DNA of 64,000 nucleotides from positions 8,203,563-8,267,562 of the forward strand of contig JAJEKV010000014.1 of assembly GCA_021234155.1 (NCBI GenBank). Reading direction: 5' to 3'. The notes beneath the pieces are model-generated. The model saw only the letters and a list, made by a program, of their open reading frames with translations, was not told the origin of the DNA and made no database searches. Origin of the DNA: Isoetes taiwanensis. Lineage: Eukaryota; Streptophyta; Lycopodiopsida; Isoetales; Isoetaceae. Each line of letters starts with the position of its first letter. The stretch's first letter is position 1. Positions 12,228-25,296 of this stretch are shown here, piece after piece. The translations under genes and the position numbers were made by a program.

Positions 12228-15200
12228 ATGGACCGCAGCGTTGTCGCGAACATTCCTGTTTCTTTCATCAATCCTGGCCTGGTTTTTTTGAAGCCCGCAT
12301 GGATTGCTAATTGTAGTCGTAATGGAAGGAGAAGCGTTCAGAATCATAGACAACATGCCTTCATCTTTAATTTAGACGTACATGGTAATTCGAAATGCAG
12401 TAAAAAGATATTTGGCTTAAAATGCTTGGGTATGGAAGTTGGGGCAGAGGTTGTAGGGGATGTACAAACAGAAAGCAAGCATTCAGATGGTCCATTGAAA
12501 TTGTCTCCCAAGCCAAATTTGGTGAAAATTCAACCAAAGCCAGAGATGCCTGAGCAAGCCGCTAGTCAGCAGATTGAACAAGACGCTGACATTGTTGTAG
12601 GCAATGTAGAAACAGGTGCAAAGAGAATATCGGACTTGCTAAATCTGACCGAGCCAAGGAGATACCCAAATCCGGGGGCTAGACAACCAACGAGACTGTC
12701 AAGAAATAATCAGACTTATGTGCATGCGAACAAGGACGATGTTGCAAAAAAGTTGTCAGATTTGATTGATCTTATTGGTAAGGACAGAAAAGCTGAGCAA
12801 GACCTTAGGATGAGTAAAGAGTTAGAAGAGAGTTCCACTTCAGAGCTAGAAAGGGTAATTTCATTTTATGCCATTCACATGAATGAACCACATTATATGT
12901 AAACCATGACAGGTATCGTAGTTTCTCATTTAAGACTTTATGGCTTGCAGTTTGTGGAGCAGCTGGAATCTGAAGATGGCGATGATAAGGCTTATAAGGG
13001 TTTGGTTCAGCTTGTGGACTTCGTCAGATATACGTTGCATATAAGGTGAATTCCTAGATTCATGCCAACTCCGGTATTAATTTGGTTCCCATAAATTATC
13101 CATCACATCATCGATGGAAGTAGTAGAATTTTGAGCTGAAAGGTAAAAAATATCAATGAGTAGAAGTAAATTTCTATGCACTAACACTTGTTGTGACAAT
13201 TCTGTTTGGCTGAAAAGCTTCCTCATTTTGATAGAGCTTTATTGATCTTGGCGTAGGAGTTGTAGATATGTAGGATATTCCAAACTTGTCCATTGCTCTT
13301 TGTATAACCACGTAAAAGTGAAACATAATACTTTTCAATGGGTGGCAGTAGTTATCTGCTTATAACCTTCCAAAAAAATCCTAATATACTGTGACAATTG
13401 TCCTGCCTCACAAGTTGGAATTTCCAGGTCTTAATGCCATCATTACAATTGGTAATAGGAATGCAAGGATTACCTTCAATTTGCCAGAGTTTTCAGCAGA
13501 TGTATTCTGAAGTTTAAACCACTGTTGCCTCCCTCACTATGTCTGTGTGTCTTCCATCAACTTGTCTCAGAAGAGGAAGGGCGTAGTGCCTAAGGCAAGC
13601 ATGCATGCCTGCACTATCTTCAGCTGATAAGATGTCAGTTTGCTAGTACAACAGGAATGGGTACAAGGGAGCAACTATAGAGACTTCCATGAAAGCGAAA
13701 TGGAGATCCTGCAAAATAGCCCCAGAAGCTTATTGCAAAGAAGCCATAGAAAAGGAAAAACATTGTAACATTAGAAATTATTTTGATTGTTCAAGAAGGA
13801 CCACATCACATTGTTTATCCCTGTAACTAGGCACCTCATTAATAGATTAGAATTAACAGCTCATGCTCTCCTAGGAGAGCGCATACAGGACAGTACCATG
13901 GCTCGACGTGCAAAGACGGTCTTGGATCTAATGCCCAAGTCCACCGTCAGTTTCTAACATAGTGTTAAAGCCAAGGCTGGCTGCTAAATGGTCCCGGGAT
14001 GGTGCAGTGCACCAGAATGAGATGTGGATGAAAAGTGCGTTGGTTGTTGCTAGAAGTGTTGGAGAGTATATGTAATGGGCACACACTCAGGGCCTGTAAC
14101 TCGGTTATATGGCTTGCAAGCGGCAGGCCTTAGTATTCAGCCAGTCCACAGGTATAATTCACTCTAGTAGAGGATCACTTCATTTTTACATGCAAACTGG
14201 TATAAGACTCATACTCTCTTGTCTCTTTCATACGATACAGATACAAGTGATTTCTTTTAACCAGACATTCTTATATGTTCATGTGTTCCATTAAAGGAGG
14301 AAAAACATAGTCAAGCGAGTGAAGCCAGGTTTTTGACAAACAAGGGAGGTTGACCTGCCATTGGAAGTGGTTCCAGCAGGAAAGAAGAAAATAATTCCAT
14401 AAGGGAATAAAAATGGAGTGTGAAAATAATACGAAACAAAAGGAAGAAAGCTAACTTAGTTTGGACCTGTCAAGATAGTTTTTATGTTCTGTGGAACAGA
14501 TCACTCCAGAAGAACATTTTGCAGTGAGGAGAATATAGAATTACATATTTAGAATTCCTTGAACATTAATTTGTAGTACTGGAGCAGGATGGTAACGATG
14601 CTTGTTTGGAAGCATTGACAAATTCTTTTTTACGTGGCCATGCTTCTTGAAGGCGCAAGAATCCTGATAGGCATGGTTCTGTGGTCTCTTGGTTCTAATC
14701 TTTTCTCACTCTGATGAGCAAAGAACAGACTACTGCCTCTTTTAGCACTATTGAAGTTGAATGCAAAAGTGAGTGGGCCAGCAATTAGGCATGATCACAG
14801 ACCAGATTAAAGAGAACCAGCAATTCTGATACATCTGACCATCTCTTCCTCTCAGCACTTTGGCTTATGGGAGAGCATTGGAGATGAACCTGATGGGGCA
14901 TATGTGATCATTATGCCAGGTTGCCTTCTTTTTCGTTTCTCTATGTCAAGGTATAATACATATAAAGCCTATATGAACCTCCTGACACTCATGACTGAAA
15001 TAAGAGAAATTGATCTCTCTTTTAGCTCCAGATTTTGTAGTTGTCTTCCTTACAGAGTGAGAATTCCTTTTATCACTGAAGTCTCCAATTCCCCCCTGTT
15101 CATAGTGTAAGAGTCATTTATTTTTCAAGCATGTGCTAAGATATTTGGATGGTACATATCAAGATGGTCTTCTCTGCAATGTCAGCAAATATTGTCTCTG

Positions 15201-16355
15201 AAAAAGACTATGCAGGACTTTTATTTCTATGGGTCCAAATAAGCAAGCTGGATATCTAGGAGACAGGGGGACGGTTCCACTGGCTCGATACTGCAGCTCC
15301 ATGCCAGCTTGAAAAGGCTGAAATTTTATAATGTCACTTTAGCTAAGGGAGAGTGTTGTATAAATGAAAGTGACATATAAATGATGATGCATCTGATTAT
15401 TGAGTTGTATATAAATAATAATGTTGACTTGCAGTCTAATCCATATAAGGCCATGTGAGACTACTCCATATAAACCACGTGAGAGGAAAGAAAAGAGAAT
15501 TATATGATTCCTGATTTGCAGCCTCATGTCTTCCTTGAAGGTATGATGAACATGACTAGTTAAAGAGATACCTGAAAGATTCATTTATGATCATATGATT
15601 TTTTCTATTACTTATATCACATAGTATTTATTTTCCCTGCCAATGTTTCATCTGCTAGATTCGGTTAGCACATCCAAAGCAGGAGGCTATTCTGCCATCT
15701 CATGTTTGAATTTGTTTGACAGAACATAGAACATTTTTTTGCTTGTTAAATGACTGTCTTTGTCCTAAACATTCTCTGCACTACTAATCCATGGGCATGA
15801 CACTGTTTTATTCTTTGATTTCTTATTTCCAGATACAATCTGGGTGAAACACTTGAGAAAGAGGACGAGGATATCATTTTGAAGAATGTCCTTCCATATC
15901 ATCCAGATTTAGATATCAAGCTAGAAGGTGGTGTGCAGTATCTAAAGGTAAATAAGGTTAATCTCTTGGTAGCGTAATGCCATTTAGATCATTTAAGACT
16001 GTCTCTCACATAGTCTAACTTCTGCATTGCTACTTTTCACGTTCAATTTAAGTCCACCATTTATTGGAAAAAAGGAATGATGCTGATGAGGTTATTTTTT
16101 ACTTAATATTTTTGTTTCATTTTTGTGCTATTTACCGTGAAGATGCTGCCCTTTCAACTGAAAGAAAAGTTTCTTATGTTATATCTACAGGTGGACAAAC
16201 ATCCAGACTTCGATTCTCGTTGTTTTTTTATCGTTCATCTCGATGGATCGGAGATAGACTTCTCGTTTCGCAAATGCGTGGTTGAACTTGGGAAAAGAAG
16301 AGGAATAGCATTATGGCGGATTGGCAAGTTGTTAAATATCACTTTTACATTGTAA
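12228..16355 (+). CDS. DCL-like protein (DUF3223), probably organelle-targeted; 4 exons
   Basis: Exons inferred from splice signals and phase: 12228-12854, 12951-13045, 15833-15947 and 16191-16355. Phases join cleanly and give 333 residues. The N-terminus (MDRSVVANIPVSFINPG...) is rich in S/R/N and poor in acid, as in a plastid or mitochondrial transit peptide. A variable acidic/basic linker follows. The C-terminal third is the DUF3223/DCL domain: LPYHPDLDIKLEGGVQYLK joined to VDKHPDFDSRCFFIVHLDG and IDFSFRKCV, matching the family pattern YHP..K...G..yi.V..HP.F..SRC...DG...DFS..KC. DCL proteins are known to act in plastid rRNA maturation and chloroplast development. A related domain also ends the largest subunits of Pol IV and Pol V, but no polymerase sequence is present here. 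Intron 2 is 2.8 kb. The last ~20 residues diverge from the usual ending, so the 3' end could be mis-set. Confidence 0.85.
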
Positions 16356-19300
16356 AAATGTATCTCCTATTCAAGGGATAAAAATGTATACGATAATTTC
16401 CTCTTATCAGCACATGTTGAGCAACTACGACACTGCGATGTCCCTTCCAGTATCAGCTTTTCAACATGACTGGATTCCATTATGTGCCTGCAATCTCCAC
16501 CTTACTAAGAATTACATGAATTTCTAGTTTGCTTCAATTTACAAAAAGGGTGGCACTTCAATTGGACTTGTATAGAGTTTCGAGGGCATAGAATTCCAGT
16601 GATGTTTGATCATTTGACACTCACATAATTTTGTCTAGTAATATTTTGTTTGCATGGAAATATTTAGTGTTGGAAATGAATATATCTCGCATGCCATATC
16701 ATGGTCCCCACCCCCTTGATCTTAAATAGACTGTTAAGTTGAGGTATTGTATGATGTAGAATGGAAAGATCAACAACTTAAGCTAGTTGAAACAAGTACT
16801 AAGAGTGATGTGCCTTGGCACTTAGTTTCCATCGGATACTCCTAGAGAATTACTCATTAGAATATGTTGACAGTCTACTCTATGGATATACGTAGATGCA
16901 TTTTTAATCACAAATTCATATTAGATACCACAGATTGAATCGTCATCCCCTGAAAAGACTAGATGCAATGAGAAAGCACTGACACACTTACAAATTTTTG
17001 TGGCTGCAGTGGAACACACAAAAAATTGACTATTTATCTCCAGACATGTTATATGATTGAAGCGGAAAAAAAAAATTCCTCTCTGATACATTGATGCTAA
17101 CTGCTTGTGTAATCCTTCATGCATGAATGCTACTTTATATATCTAGATTTTAAACATACTGCCATGAGGCAAAAGTATTTTCGGACATGCGAAAAGGTTA
17201 GATATTCGACCATTTCTTTGGAGAAACACCTTGAAAATAATAATAAGAGAAGGGACTTCATGACAACTTATATGAATGGCTCACGTTTTCATCCCTTCCT
17301 CCAAAACCAACCTTGCGCCCCAGGAGAAAAAAGGAAAAGAAAAAAGAAACTAGCTTGGCAGTGAACATCATGATATGGAGACGTGGAAGCTCATTTCATA
17401 AATGGACCAAGCCTACAGATGGCATTTGCAGGATTGGTCTTCCAGCCTTGCTTATTGACAATGTAAATCCAATTTTTCTCGCTGCTTAATTCATCAGTAG
17501 ACACCAATTGGTACAATGGACAAACAAGAGATCCTTGCGTGGATCATTGAAATGTGAGCAGGAGTATAATTGGCACGGTGCCCTATAACATTAGTCTATA
17601 CGAAAAGCTTCCAATTTGAAGTCTTGGCAATAGGAAGATCATGAGCGTCCAGAGTCGTATTTACTATAAATGGTATGAATTTTATTCCAAACTTTGCACT
17701 GCCTTTTGTCTGTGAGGAGATGAATTTATGGCATGTGCACTTGAGTGGTTAATGTTGGCTATATAGGCGGGATCAAAAGGTGTTAAGGGGAGAAGGGATT
17801 GAAATCATATCTTGTTCAATTAACTGGATGAGAATAAAATAGCCTTGGTGACAAAAGAAAGTGTTGCCTTGAGTTTGAGGAAAGTTTGCTCATCATGTAT
17901 CAAAAAATCGTAACTTGCTTGTGTTTGTCTAAAGATGTAAGGACCTGGACTTGGTTGAAAAGGTGGATTGGTGGGAAATGGGCTGAGTCCAATTGTTCTT
18001 GATTTCTACCAACAAAGGGAATGCTTTGGGCGATAATAGGAATGTCCTCATGTAGTACCAAAAGTTGGTTTGTCTTTATGTGCTTCAAAAAGGACTTTAA
18101 CCCCAGTGTTCAAGTGATGGAATCATCAACCACTGCTGGGCCATTGTCCTGTGTAGTATGGCCTATGTAAAATGCTTCATAGATGGGAACTTGATAGAGA
18201 GGAGGTCTTTGCAACAAGGCGATTCAATGTTGACATATACATTGTTTGGAGTGTCATAATAGTAAATCGAAGTGATCTATTGAGAACTTAAAGGAGGAGA
18301 CGAGTTCCATTGGAAACCAGCCTGGAGAACACGTAGAGGAGAAGTTGTCGAGACCGGCCCTGGCATAGTAAAGATAGATTGTGTTTGGGAGATGTGTCAT
18401 TGACGAGCTAGACAGTTAGCAACTTGTTGTAAAACCTCATCTTGAGTAACATCATGGGAAGACATGGTGGAAAGCAAAAAGCTACACCTATGAACGACCT
18501 ATTCTTGATGACAGTATTAGAGTTTGGGTCGGGCTTAGAATCATCTGCAAGATAGACCATGACATAGTCCCTTGAATCAAACAGAAAAATCTTACAAAGT
18601 GGGGGTCAGTGAGATTTTGAATAAATTATAAGGAAAGAAGAACAACGCATATGCAGAGAAAATACAAGGAAAAACACAGTATGAGAGAAATCAAAGTACT
18701 TTTATATCAAGAGGAAAAACACAACAAGCCACACGTTGAGATATGTGCAAACAAGAGAAAACTCAAAATCTTACTAACCACTTGTTCTGAACCGACGTTG
18801 TATATATTATAATGGCCTTTGGCCCAATATAGTAAAATAACCGAAATGAAGCGGCACTTTTAAGAAATATGTCTTCCTTGTTAGAGCGGTGCTAAACAAT
18901 GTCATGCCGTGGATGGGCCATCAATAGGTCATGCCATGAAGGTCGTGACTCCTTTATATAATGCGTCACAACATAGAGGCCATCCCTTCAGAGAATTGTC
19001 ACGTCATGAAGGCTATGACTCTTTAGAACATAGCCACGTTGTGAAGGTCGTGACCTCTCCACTGCACAACGTGAAAGGATCAAACTTTCAATTGCCTTCT
19101 TGGGATCTTTGCGTGAACTCGACTCTTTGGAAGACCTGGATTTCTCTCGTTGCCTGGGACCTTTGCCTTTGGTCTTGACAACTAGAAATAGTCATGTGCC
19201 TTCAGGTACATGACTAATAAGCACCATAAATATAGCTTGCAAAGGTAGATAATGGTCACCATCAATACACTTTTGTAATTTGCCTGATTTTCTCACGATC

Positions 19301-19594
19301 ATCAGGTCCATCATTGTACCCTATGTTAGCTCCCAAACGAGGCAATGGACAATGACAGTGCTGCCTATATAAGGCCTGGCCTGTTTTTCTATTTGTAGCA
19401 GATCTGTTTTTTGATAATCCTTTGGATCAATTTTTTGAGCCTTTTATCATTGATAGCCTTGTGTTCTTTCTTTTGATACATATCATCTGATCTTGTTTGA
19501 GTTCACACTATGAATCCCATTGATTTCTCCAATTCATTTGCTTTTCTATGGTTCATTAAGTTTTTGTATGTTCAGCCAGATTGTGTGCAATCTA
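16356..19594. other. Non-coding, degenerate retroelement-like sequence
   Basis: No intact gene. On the minus strand between ~18500 and 17800, low-complexity frames full of stops have a retroelement-like look, but no diagnostic motif survives. A TATA-like gcctatataaggcc lies at ~19361. Three imperfect copies of a ~22-bp motif containing cgtcatgaaggctatgact occur at 18927-18950, 18997-19020 and 19032-19053. Confidence 0.35.
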
Positions 19595-19599
19595 GCAGT
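19595..19599 (+). repeat. Target-site duplication, left copy (gcagt)
   Basis: gcagt directly precedes the LTR start TGTGACG and is repeated exactly after the right LTR at 31892-31896. Confidence 0.9.
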
Positions 19600-21140
19600 T
19601 GTGACGCTCCCTGAATATATACGGCGCTTCGGACATATACATACAGGGACTTCCCCCTCCCATGGCACTCACCATGGGCAGGGCCCTCTGTCTAACTCGG
19701 ACCATCCATAGAAAGATGCCCGGGTGAAGGACACGGAGGTGTCATTCGGCCCACGCCTTCAATGTGACTCCTAAGTCGCGGAAGCGTGAATACATGTTAG
19801 CATACAACATAAATCATACATAAATAACCACCACGAAGGGTGGCACATCCATCCAAGTACTAACGGCAAAGAAGATGCATCTAATCCTAAGGAAAACGCC
19901 CCAAACCCCAGGTTCTACCCCGGCTCAGACTTCTGTGAGGATGGACTGACGGATCGGTCTCAAGAGATCAGCAGACAGAGGTATAACCTGGCATTGGCTG
20001 GCATAGAATAGTGGCTAGGATAGTCCACTCCATCCGCCCCTCCTGCGCATACTTTGCAGATAGGCTGAATCAAGCTATGGCGCCATTGTAGCCTTCCGGA
20101 GACGCAATCCCAAGGAATCACCCTTCGGGACTACTCCGGATTACATCTGCCCGGTCCGATGAGGCAGGTCAGAGAGGCGTCTCCTCCCAGAGCCGCAGTG
20201 AATTCATGGGTGATCTAGAGGAGAAGATCCCTCAGCACCTCCTTCCGTAACCCGACTTACTCCCCTAACTTTATCATCAAAGTACAGGATGCCCCCTTCG
20301 GGTCACACCTCTGTACCCAGGGAGTGTCAGACCCATACTCGGCCCTCTACGTGACCGACTATCAGGCCTAGCTCACTATAGCAGTCCCCATAGCCTTTTA
20401 TGCTCAGGCGAGACCCCACCCCACACTTCATCACTACGGCCCCTTATCTGGCTTCAATGATACCATAGATTCCACAGCTCGGTGGGATCCTGTGCGCAGG
20501 CTGCAACTAATGGGATTTATAGGGCGCTAACTAGAATCATACTATGATATATGAGCTCAGAGGTCTCTACCCCCCGTAATTCCCCCATTTCCAGAGTAAT
20601 ACTATGCAAAGAACCATCAATCCATCATTTCAGAGCAAGTATAGAATCAGAAAGGAGAGCATCCTACCTTTCAAACAAGGGTTAGTCTCCATTGCTAAAT
20701 CACAGAGGAAAACAGGAGCCATCACACACAGGGGTGCCTCAGAGGCGCTATTCTACTACTCACACCTAATTTTACGGACTAACCATTAAAGCGACTCGAG
20801 CCGTTGTCTTGAGGATGATCCATCTCAACTGCTATAGGGTTTTGGGGAAGCGCCTGGTTGAAGAGATCCTGGTCGATTCTAGTTTAAGGGTTAAACTAGG
20901 ATAGACTAAACTGGCAAAACCCTCCCTTGGCCAATCGAACCATGCCACATGGCATTAATAATCAGTTAGCTTAATTAGGCTGATTATTCCATTTAATTAG
21001 GTTAATGTTAATTTAGCATAGCTAAATTAATCCATTTAGGTTAACCCACTAGGTTAACTATACCCCATGATGTCGTATATGTATAGCGTGACATGTCAAT
21101 ATATTTATACGTATACCGTATAAATACGTGGAACGTCACA
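19600..21140 (-). repeat. Chromovirus 3' LTR
   Basis: The 1541-bp repeat matches 30342-31891 along its whole length. Its ends are the 7-bp inverted pair tgtgacg / cgtcaca, with canonical TG..CA termini. Confidence 0.95.
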
Positions 21141-21155
21141 TTCTCCCCCCCTTGG
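21141..21155 (-). promoter_or_regulatory. Polypurine tract
   Basis: On the minus strand this reads CAAGGGGGGGAGAA directly before the 3' LTR, the position and composition of the plus-strand priming PPT. Confidence 0.9.
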
Positions 21156-21820
21156 AATAATGCTGTCCTCAGCATTGAAGTTTGGTAGAAAAGAGCTAAC
21201 ATGCGTCCTAAGAATACACGAGTATGAAAGACAGTAAGTTACAAATGAATAGATGAGAATAATTTTCCTGAAGATAAAACATGATTAAGGTTTAAAGATC
21301 ACAAAATTGTTTACGCACCAATGTGCATTTCACATCATTATCACATGGAAAATTCAAGGACCGGAGTCCAATAACAGACATTATGAAACCATTATCAAGT
21401 TGATAAAAGAAGACATGAAAATACAGACGCTTGGGCCATCAGCAACCCTCTATACATGCGCAGGTCACCTACCGCTCACTGGCCTGCACATGTGAATACG
21501 TCAGTATTTACACATAATAATTAAGTTGTGGTTGAAGGGACCACCCCCTTGAATTAAATAAAAGATTAAACTAACAGGGAAGCCTATCATGCCTAGGGTT
21601 TGCAATCCATAGCGGCATAAGGAATGGTCATGTTCCTATTATCGCCGAGATGAATGCGGCCTATCAACTACATGCTGTTCAGGCAACCCGTGGTCATGCC
21701 CACATTGACAATACACCACGTCCTAGAGAACACGAAGGTGGTCTCATCATCGGTAACTACTTTGATCTAAGATGCATCTACCCCTGCAGACTACTGCATG
21801 ATCCCCGCCGAATCAAGCCT

Positions 21821-22240
21821 TCAATGCTTACCGCCGGAATCGGGGTTGATGACATCGTTGATGGTGCGGTCTTGAGATTCCCGCATGAATTCTGGATAAT
21901 GCTTTCCAAGGTCTATCTTCCTTACCCACGTAGCATCCTCCACCGGCAAGTGTTTCCACTTGACCAAATATTGGAGCATTTGAGTCCTTCTGGTCCGCTT
22001 ATAGGCCCGATCAAGAAGAGCTTCGGGCACTATCTCTAGTTGCTCATCCGCCATTTCAAGGAGGGTGGGTGTATCCAAGATCTCCTCTGGATCAGGAGTG
22101 TGTCTCTTGAGAAGATTCACGTGAAAGACCTTGTGGATCTTCAAGCGGGGTGGCAAATCCAACCGATATGGCTGCTCTCCAATACGTTCAATAATCACGA
22201 ATGGCCCAGCCCATCTGGGTGCCAATTTCTTGCAGTTACC
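21821..22240 (-). pseudogene. Integrase C-terminus with chromodomain (frame-shifted from pol)
   Basis: This continues pol in another frame after a shift near 22235. It begins with the conserved integrase tail around [15 protein letters not shown] and LKIHKVFHVNLLKRH. Then comes a chromodomain: ALLDRAYKRTRRTQMLQYLV, with KWKHLPVEDATWV supplying the W-K...W pattern. In other chromoviruses this module binds modified histone H3 tails and steers integration to heterochromatin. Its presence matters because the same element encodes an H3-like protein. Confidence 0.9.
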
Positions 22241-24732
22241 AATTTTGACTTGGCTTGCTTAACCTTAATCTTAAGCCAAACTGAATCGCCCACTTGGAAC
22301 ACTCGTGGGGTTCTGTGCTTATCAGCCACACTTTTCTGACGACTACGCGCGGCCAATAAATATCCACGAACCTCCTCGACCAAAGCTTGCATTTCCAAAA
22401 GGAGTTGTTGGAAAACTTCCACTTTAGAAACAGGATTATGCCATGTGTCTGGAGTTAGGCATTGATAGCCATAATTTATCATGAAGGGAGACATTCTAGA
22501 AGACTCCTCTTTCATGCTATTATAAACAAACTCCACTAAATAGATATAGTCGGCCCACTGAGATTGCTTACTCCACACATAGCTTCGCAACATATCTTCC
22601 ATAATGCGGTTGGTGCGCTCTATTTGTCCATCCGTCTGAGGATGATATGCTGTGCTCATAGCAAGCTTTATCTGAATGGTGGCAAAGAAATCCTTCCAGA
22701 ATGCACTTACAAACTTGGGATCTCTATCAGATACTATTACGCGTGGCATCCCGTGCAATCTGAAGATTTCCTTCGCGAATAACAAAGTTGTATCCAAGGC
22801 CGTGTCTGTGGTACGACAGGGCAAGAAATGAGCCATCTTCAACAACTTGTCGACCACTACCATTAAGGCGTCATATCCACGGAGGGTACGCGGAAGGCCT
22901 ACAATAAAATCCATGGTTATCACCTCCCATTTGGCGTTGGGCACATCCAATGGTTGCAACTCTCCTGGAACCCTCAACTGCTCGGCCTTAGTTTGCTGAC
23001 ACACTTGACATTGCTTAATGTATCTGGAAATTTCTTTCTTCATGCTTGGCCAGAAATAGCTGGAGCGAATCTTAAAGTAGATCTTCATGAAGCCTGCATG
23101 TCCAGCTATAGGGCTGTTGTGTGTATCATGAAGAATAAGCTTACGGACTCCTGAAGTCTCGGGTACACACAACTTGTCTTTGCAATAAAGCAAATTGCCC
23201 TCCTTCTTATAAGAGCGGAAATCCTCACGCTCCTTGTCTGTCCGTGCCTCCTTGGCCAAACTGTGCCGCACTTCACAGAATTCTGGATCCGTGGCCAAAG
23301 TTTGCTCTATTTGCTTGCCGAACTCACTAGTGAGCGTGGAAATTGCATTGCAATGGGTGCGGGTTACTAAGGGATGGCGTGACAACGCATCCACAACCAC
23401 ATTGTGCTTACCCGGCTTATACATGATCTCAAAATCATATTCCTCAAGAAACTCCATCCATCTTCTCTGACGGAGATTGAGATTTGGCTGGGTAGAAAGA
23501 TAACGGAGACTCTGGTGATCCATATCTAGCTGGAACCTCCTACCAAGAAGGTAGTGTCTCCATATGCGCAGAGCTCGCACAACTGCCAAGAGTTCCTGAT
23601 TGTGGGTGGGGTATCGCTGTTTTGTGTCATTCATCTTCTTAGAATCATACGCAATAACCCTCCCCTCCTGCATTAGAACTCCTCCAGTAGCAATTTTACT
23701 GGCATCTGTTGCTACGAACTTATCTTTCTCCGGGTCTGGTAATGTGAGGACTGGCGCTGAAGTCAAAGCATCCTTAAGTTTCTGAAAGCTTGTCTGGACC
23801 TTTGCCTTCCAGTGTTCTACCCAATTCTTCACTTTCTCATGCTTTGTAAGGTCTGTCATAGGGCCTGCAATCTTGGCAAAATCCTTGACAAATTTCCTAT
23901 AATATCCTGCCAAGCCCAAAAAACTCCTTACCTCTGAAACATTACTGGGAATAGGCCAGTCCTTGACTGCCTCTATCTTTGCCGGATCTGTAGCAATACC
24001 TTCGGCTGAAATAACATGCCCCAAATAATCTACCTTCGGTGTGGCGAACTTGCACTTAGAGAATTTTGCAAAGAGCTGGTGACGCCTCAATTTCTGCAAG
24101 GCCAATCTAAGGGGCTGCTCATGCTCCTCAAGGGTTTTACTATAGATGAGAATGTCATCGAAGAAGATAACGACAAAATCATCCAAATATTCTCGGAAGG
24201 CATCGTTCATCAATCGCATGAAGGTCGCGGGAGCGTTAGTTAAGCCAAAGGGCATAACTGTGAATTCATAATGCCCGTATCTCGTACGAAAGGCAGATTT
24301 ATGGATGTCATCCTCTTTTATTCTTATCTGATGATACCCTGAGCGTAAGTCAATCTTCGAAAAATATTTGGCCCCTTGCAATTGGTCCATGAGATCATCC
24401 GCTCTTGGCAAAGCATAACGATTCTTGATTGTATGCTTGTTGAGTTGCCTATAATCGATGCACATCCTCATGGAGCCATCCTTGTTTTTAACAAAGAGAA
24501 TAGGCGCACCAAAGGGTGAAACACTAGGCCGAATGAATCCTAGGTTCAATAGCTCTTGGAGTTACTTCTTAAGCTCAGCCAACTCGGGAGGACTCATGCG
24601 GTACGACGCCTTACTAGTAGGCTTAGTACCCGGTTCCAGGACTATTTCACACTCCACCCCTCTGAAGGAGGAAGTTTCTGGATCTCATCTGGGAAGGGAT
24701 CCTTAAATTCTCTAAGAAGACTAGCAATCTTT
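22195..24732 (-). pseudogene. pol: reverse transcriptase, RNase H and integrase core
   Basis: The main open frame (24549-22195, 784 codons) holds, in its own numbering: RT with KIDLRSGY (catalytic D67) and VVIFFDDI (129-132), RNase H with TDAS (D282), E319, DMDH (D344) and VDALSR (D387), an integrase zinc finger (H474/H477, H484, C514, C517), and the integrase core D547, D608, E644. All these catalytic residues are present. Upstream, the frame continues through a TAA (after AELKK, ~24563) into the conserved RMSPPELAELKK segment. A further shift near 24660 separates that segment from the FPDEI part. The RT box is FFDD, a variant of the usual Y/F-x-DD in Ty3/gypsy. The 784-codon span is well preserved relative to the flanking damage. 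Confidence 0.93.
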
Positions 24733-25296
24733 TATGGCAATGCATACACTACCTCCTTCTGTTTAGCGTCTGACTCAATTGAGGCAAGTCTGATAACACA
24801 AAGGATCCTATCCTTGCGTATAGCTCTATCTAACTGCTTGATCGACATGGACTGCATGATTGGGTTCAATGGATCACCTTTAACAGTAACTCGGGCTCCA
24901 TTGGCTGCATTGAAAGTCACTTCCCGCTTCTCGCAGTCTATATTGGCTTTGGCAGATGCCAGAAATTCCATCCCGACAATAAGATCATATTTGCCGATGT
25001 CCATTAGTTCCGCACTCAAGGCAACTGGTGCACCTGGCAACTGCATATTGAGGTTAATACGACGGCCATTTGTATGTCGGACCTTCCCACTGGCCAAGGT
25101 AACAGGTCGCGGTCTAGATCTTAAAGGTTTCAAGTTTCAGGACTTGTGCCATTCTGGGAGAAACAAAATTATGGGTAAGAATAACAAAGGGCTTACTGTC
25201 TACCTGCATTGCCAGTTTCAATAGCTGCAAAAATATGAGACGCACCGTGTATATAATCGCGGACCTCTTCGTCAGCCGGTGGTGGAGAATCCACAT
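24732..25296 (-). pseudogene. Retroviral-type aspartic protease remnant lacking the active-site D-S/T-G
   Basis: Minus-strand fragments in two frames (25296-25114 and 25133-24732) give VDSKPFVILTHNFVSPRMA and later YDLIVGMEFLASAKANIDCE. The second matches the DiIlGmdfL...a.iDc region of Ty3/gypsy proteases. In the family the first normally reads ...L.DSGATHNFIS. Here ILTHNFVS lacks the catalytic D-S/T-G-A, consistent with a short in-frame deletion. Frames shift near 25200 and 25115. Confidence 0.75.

Noticed and set aside
17800-18600. Possible copia-type coding remnant on the minus strand
   Set aside because: No RT, integrase or gag motif survives; stops are frequent in all frames.
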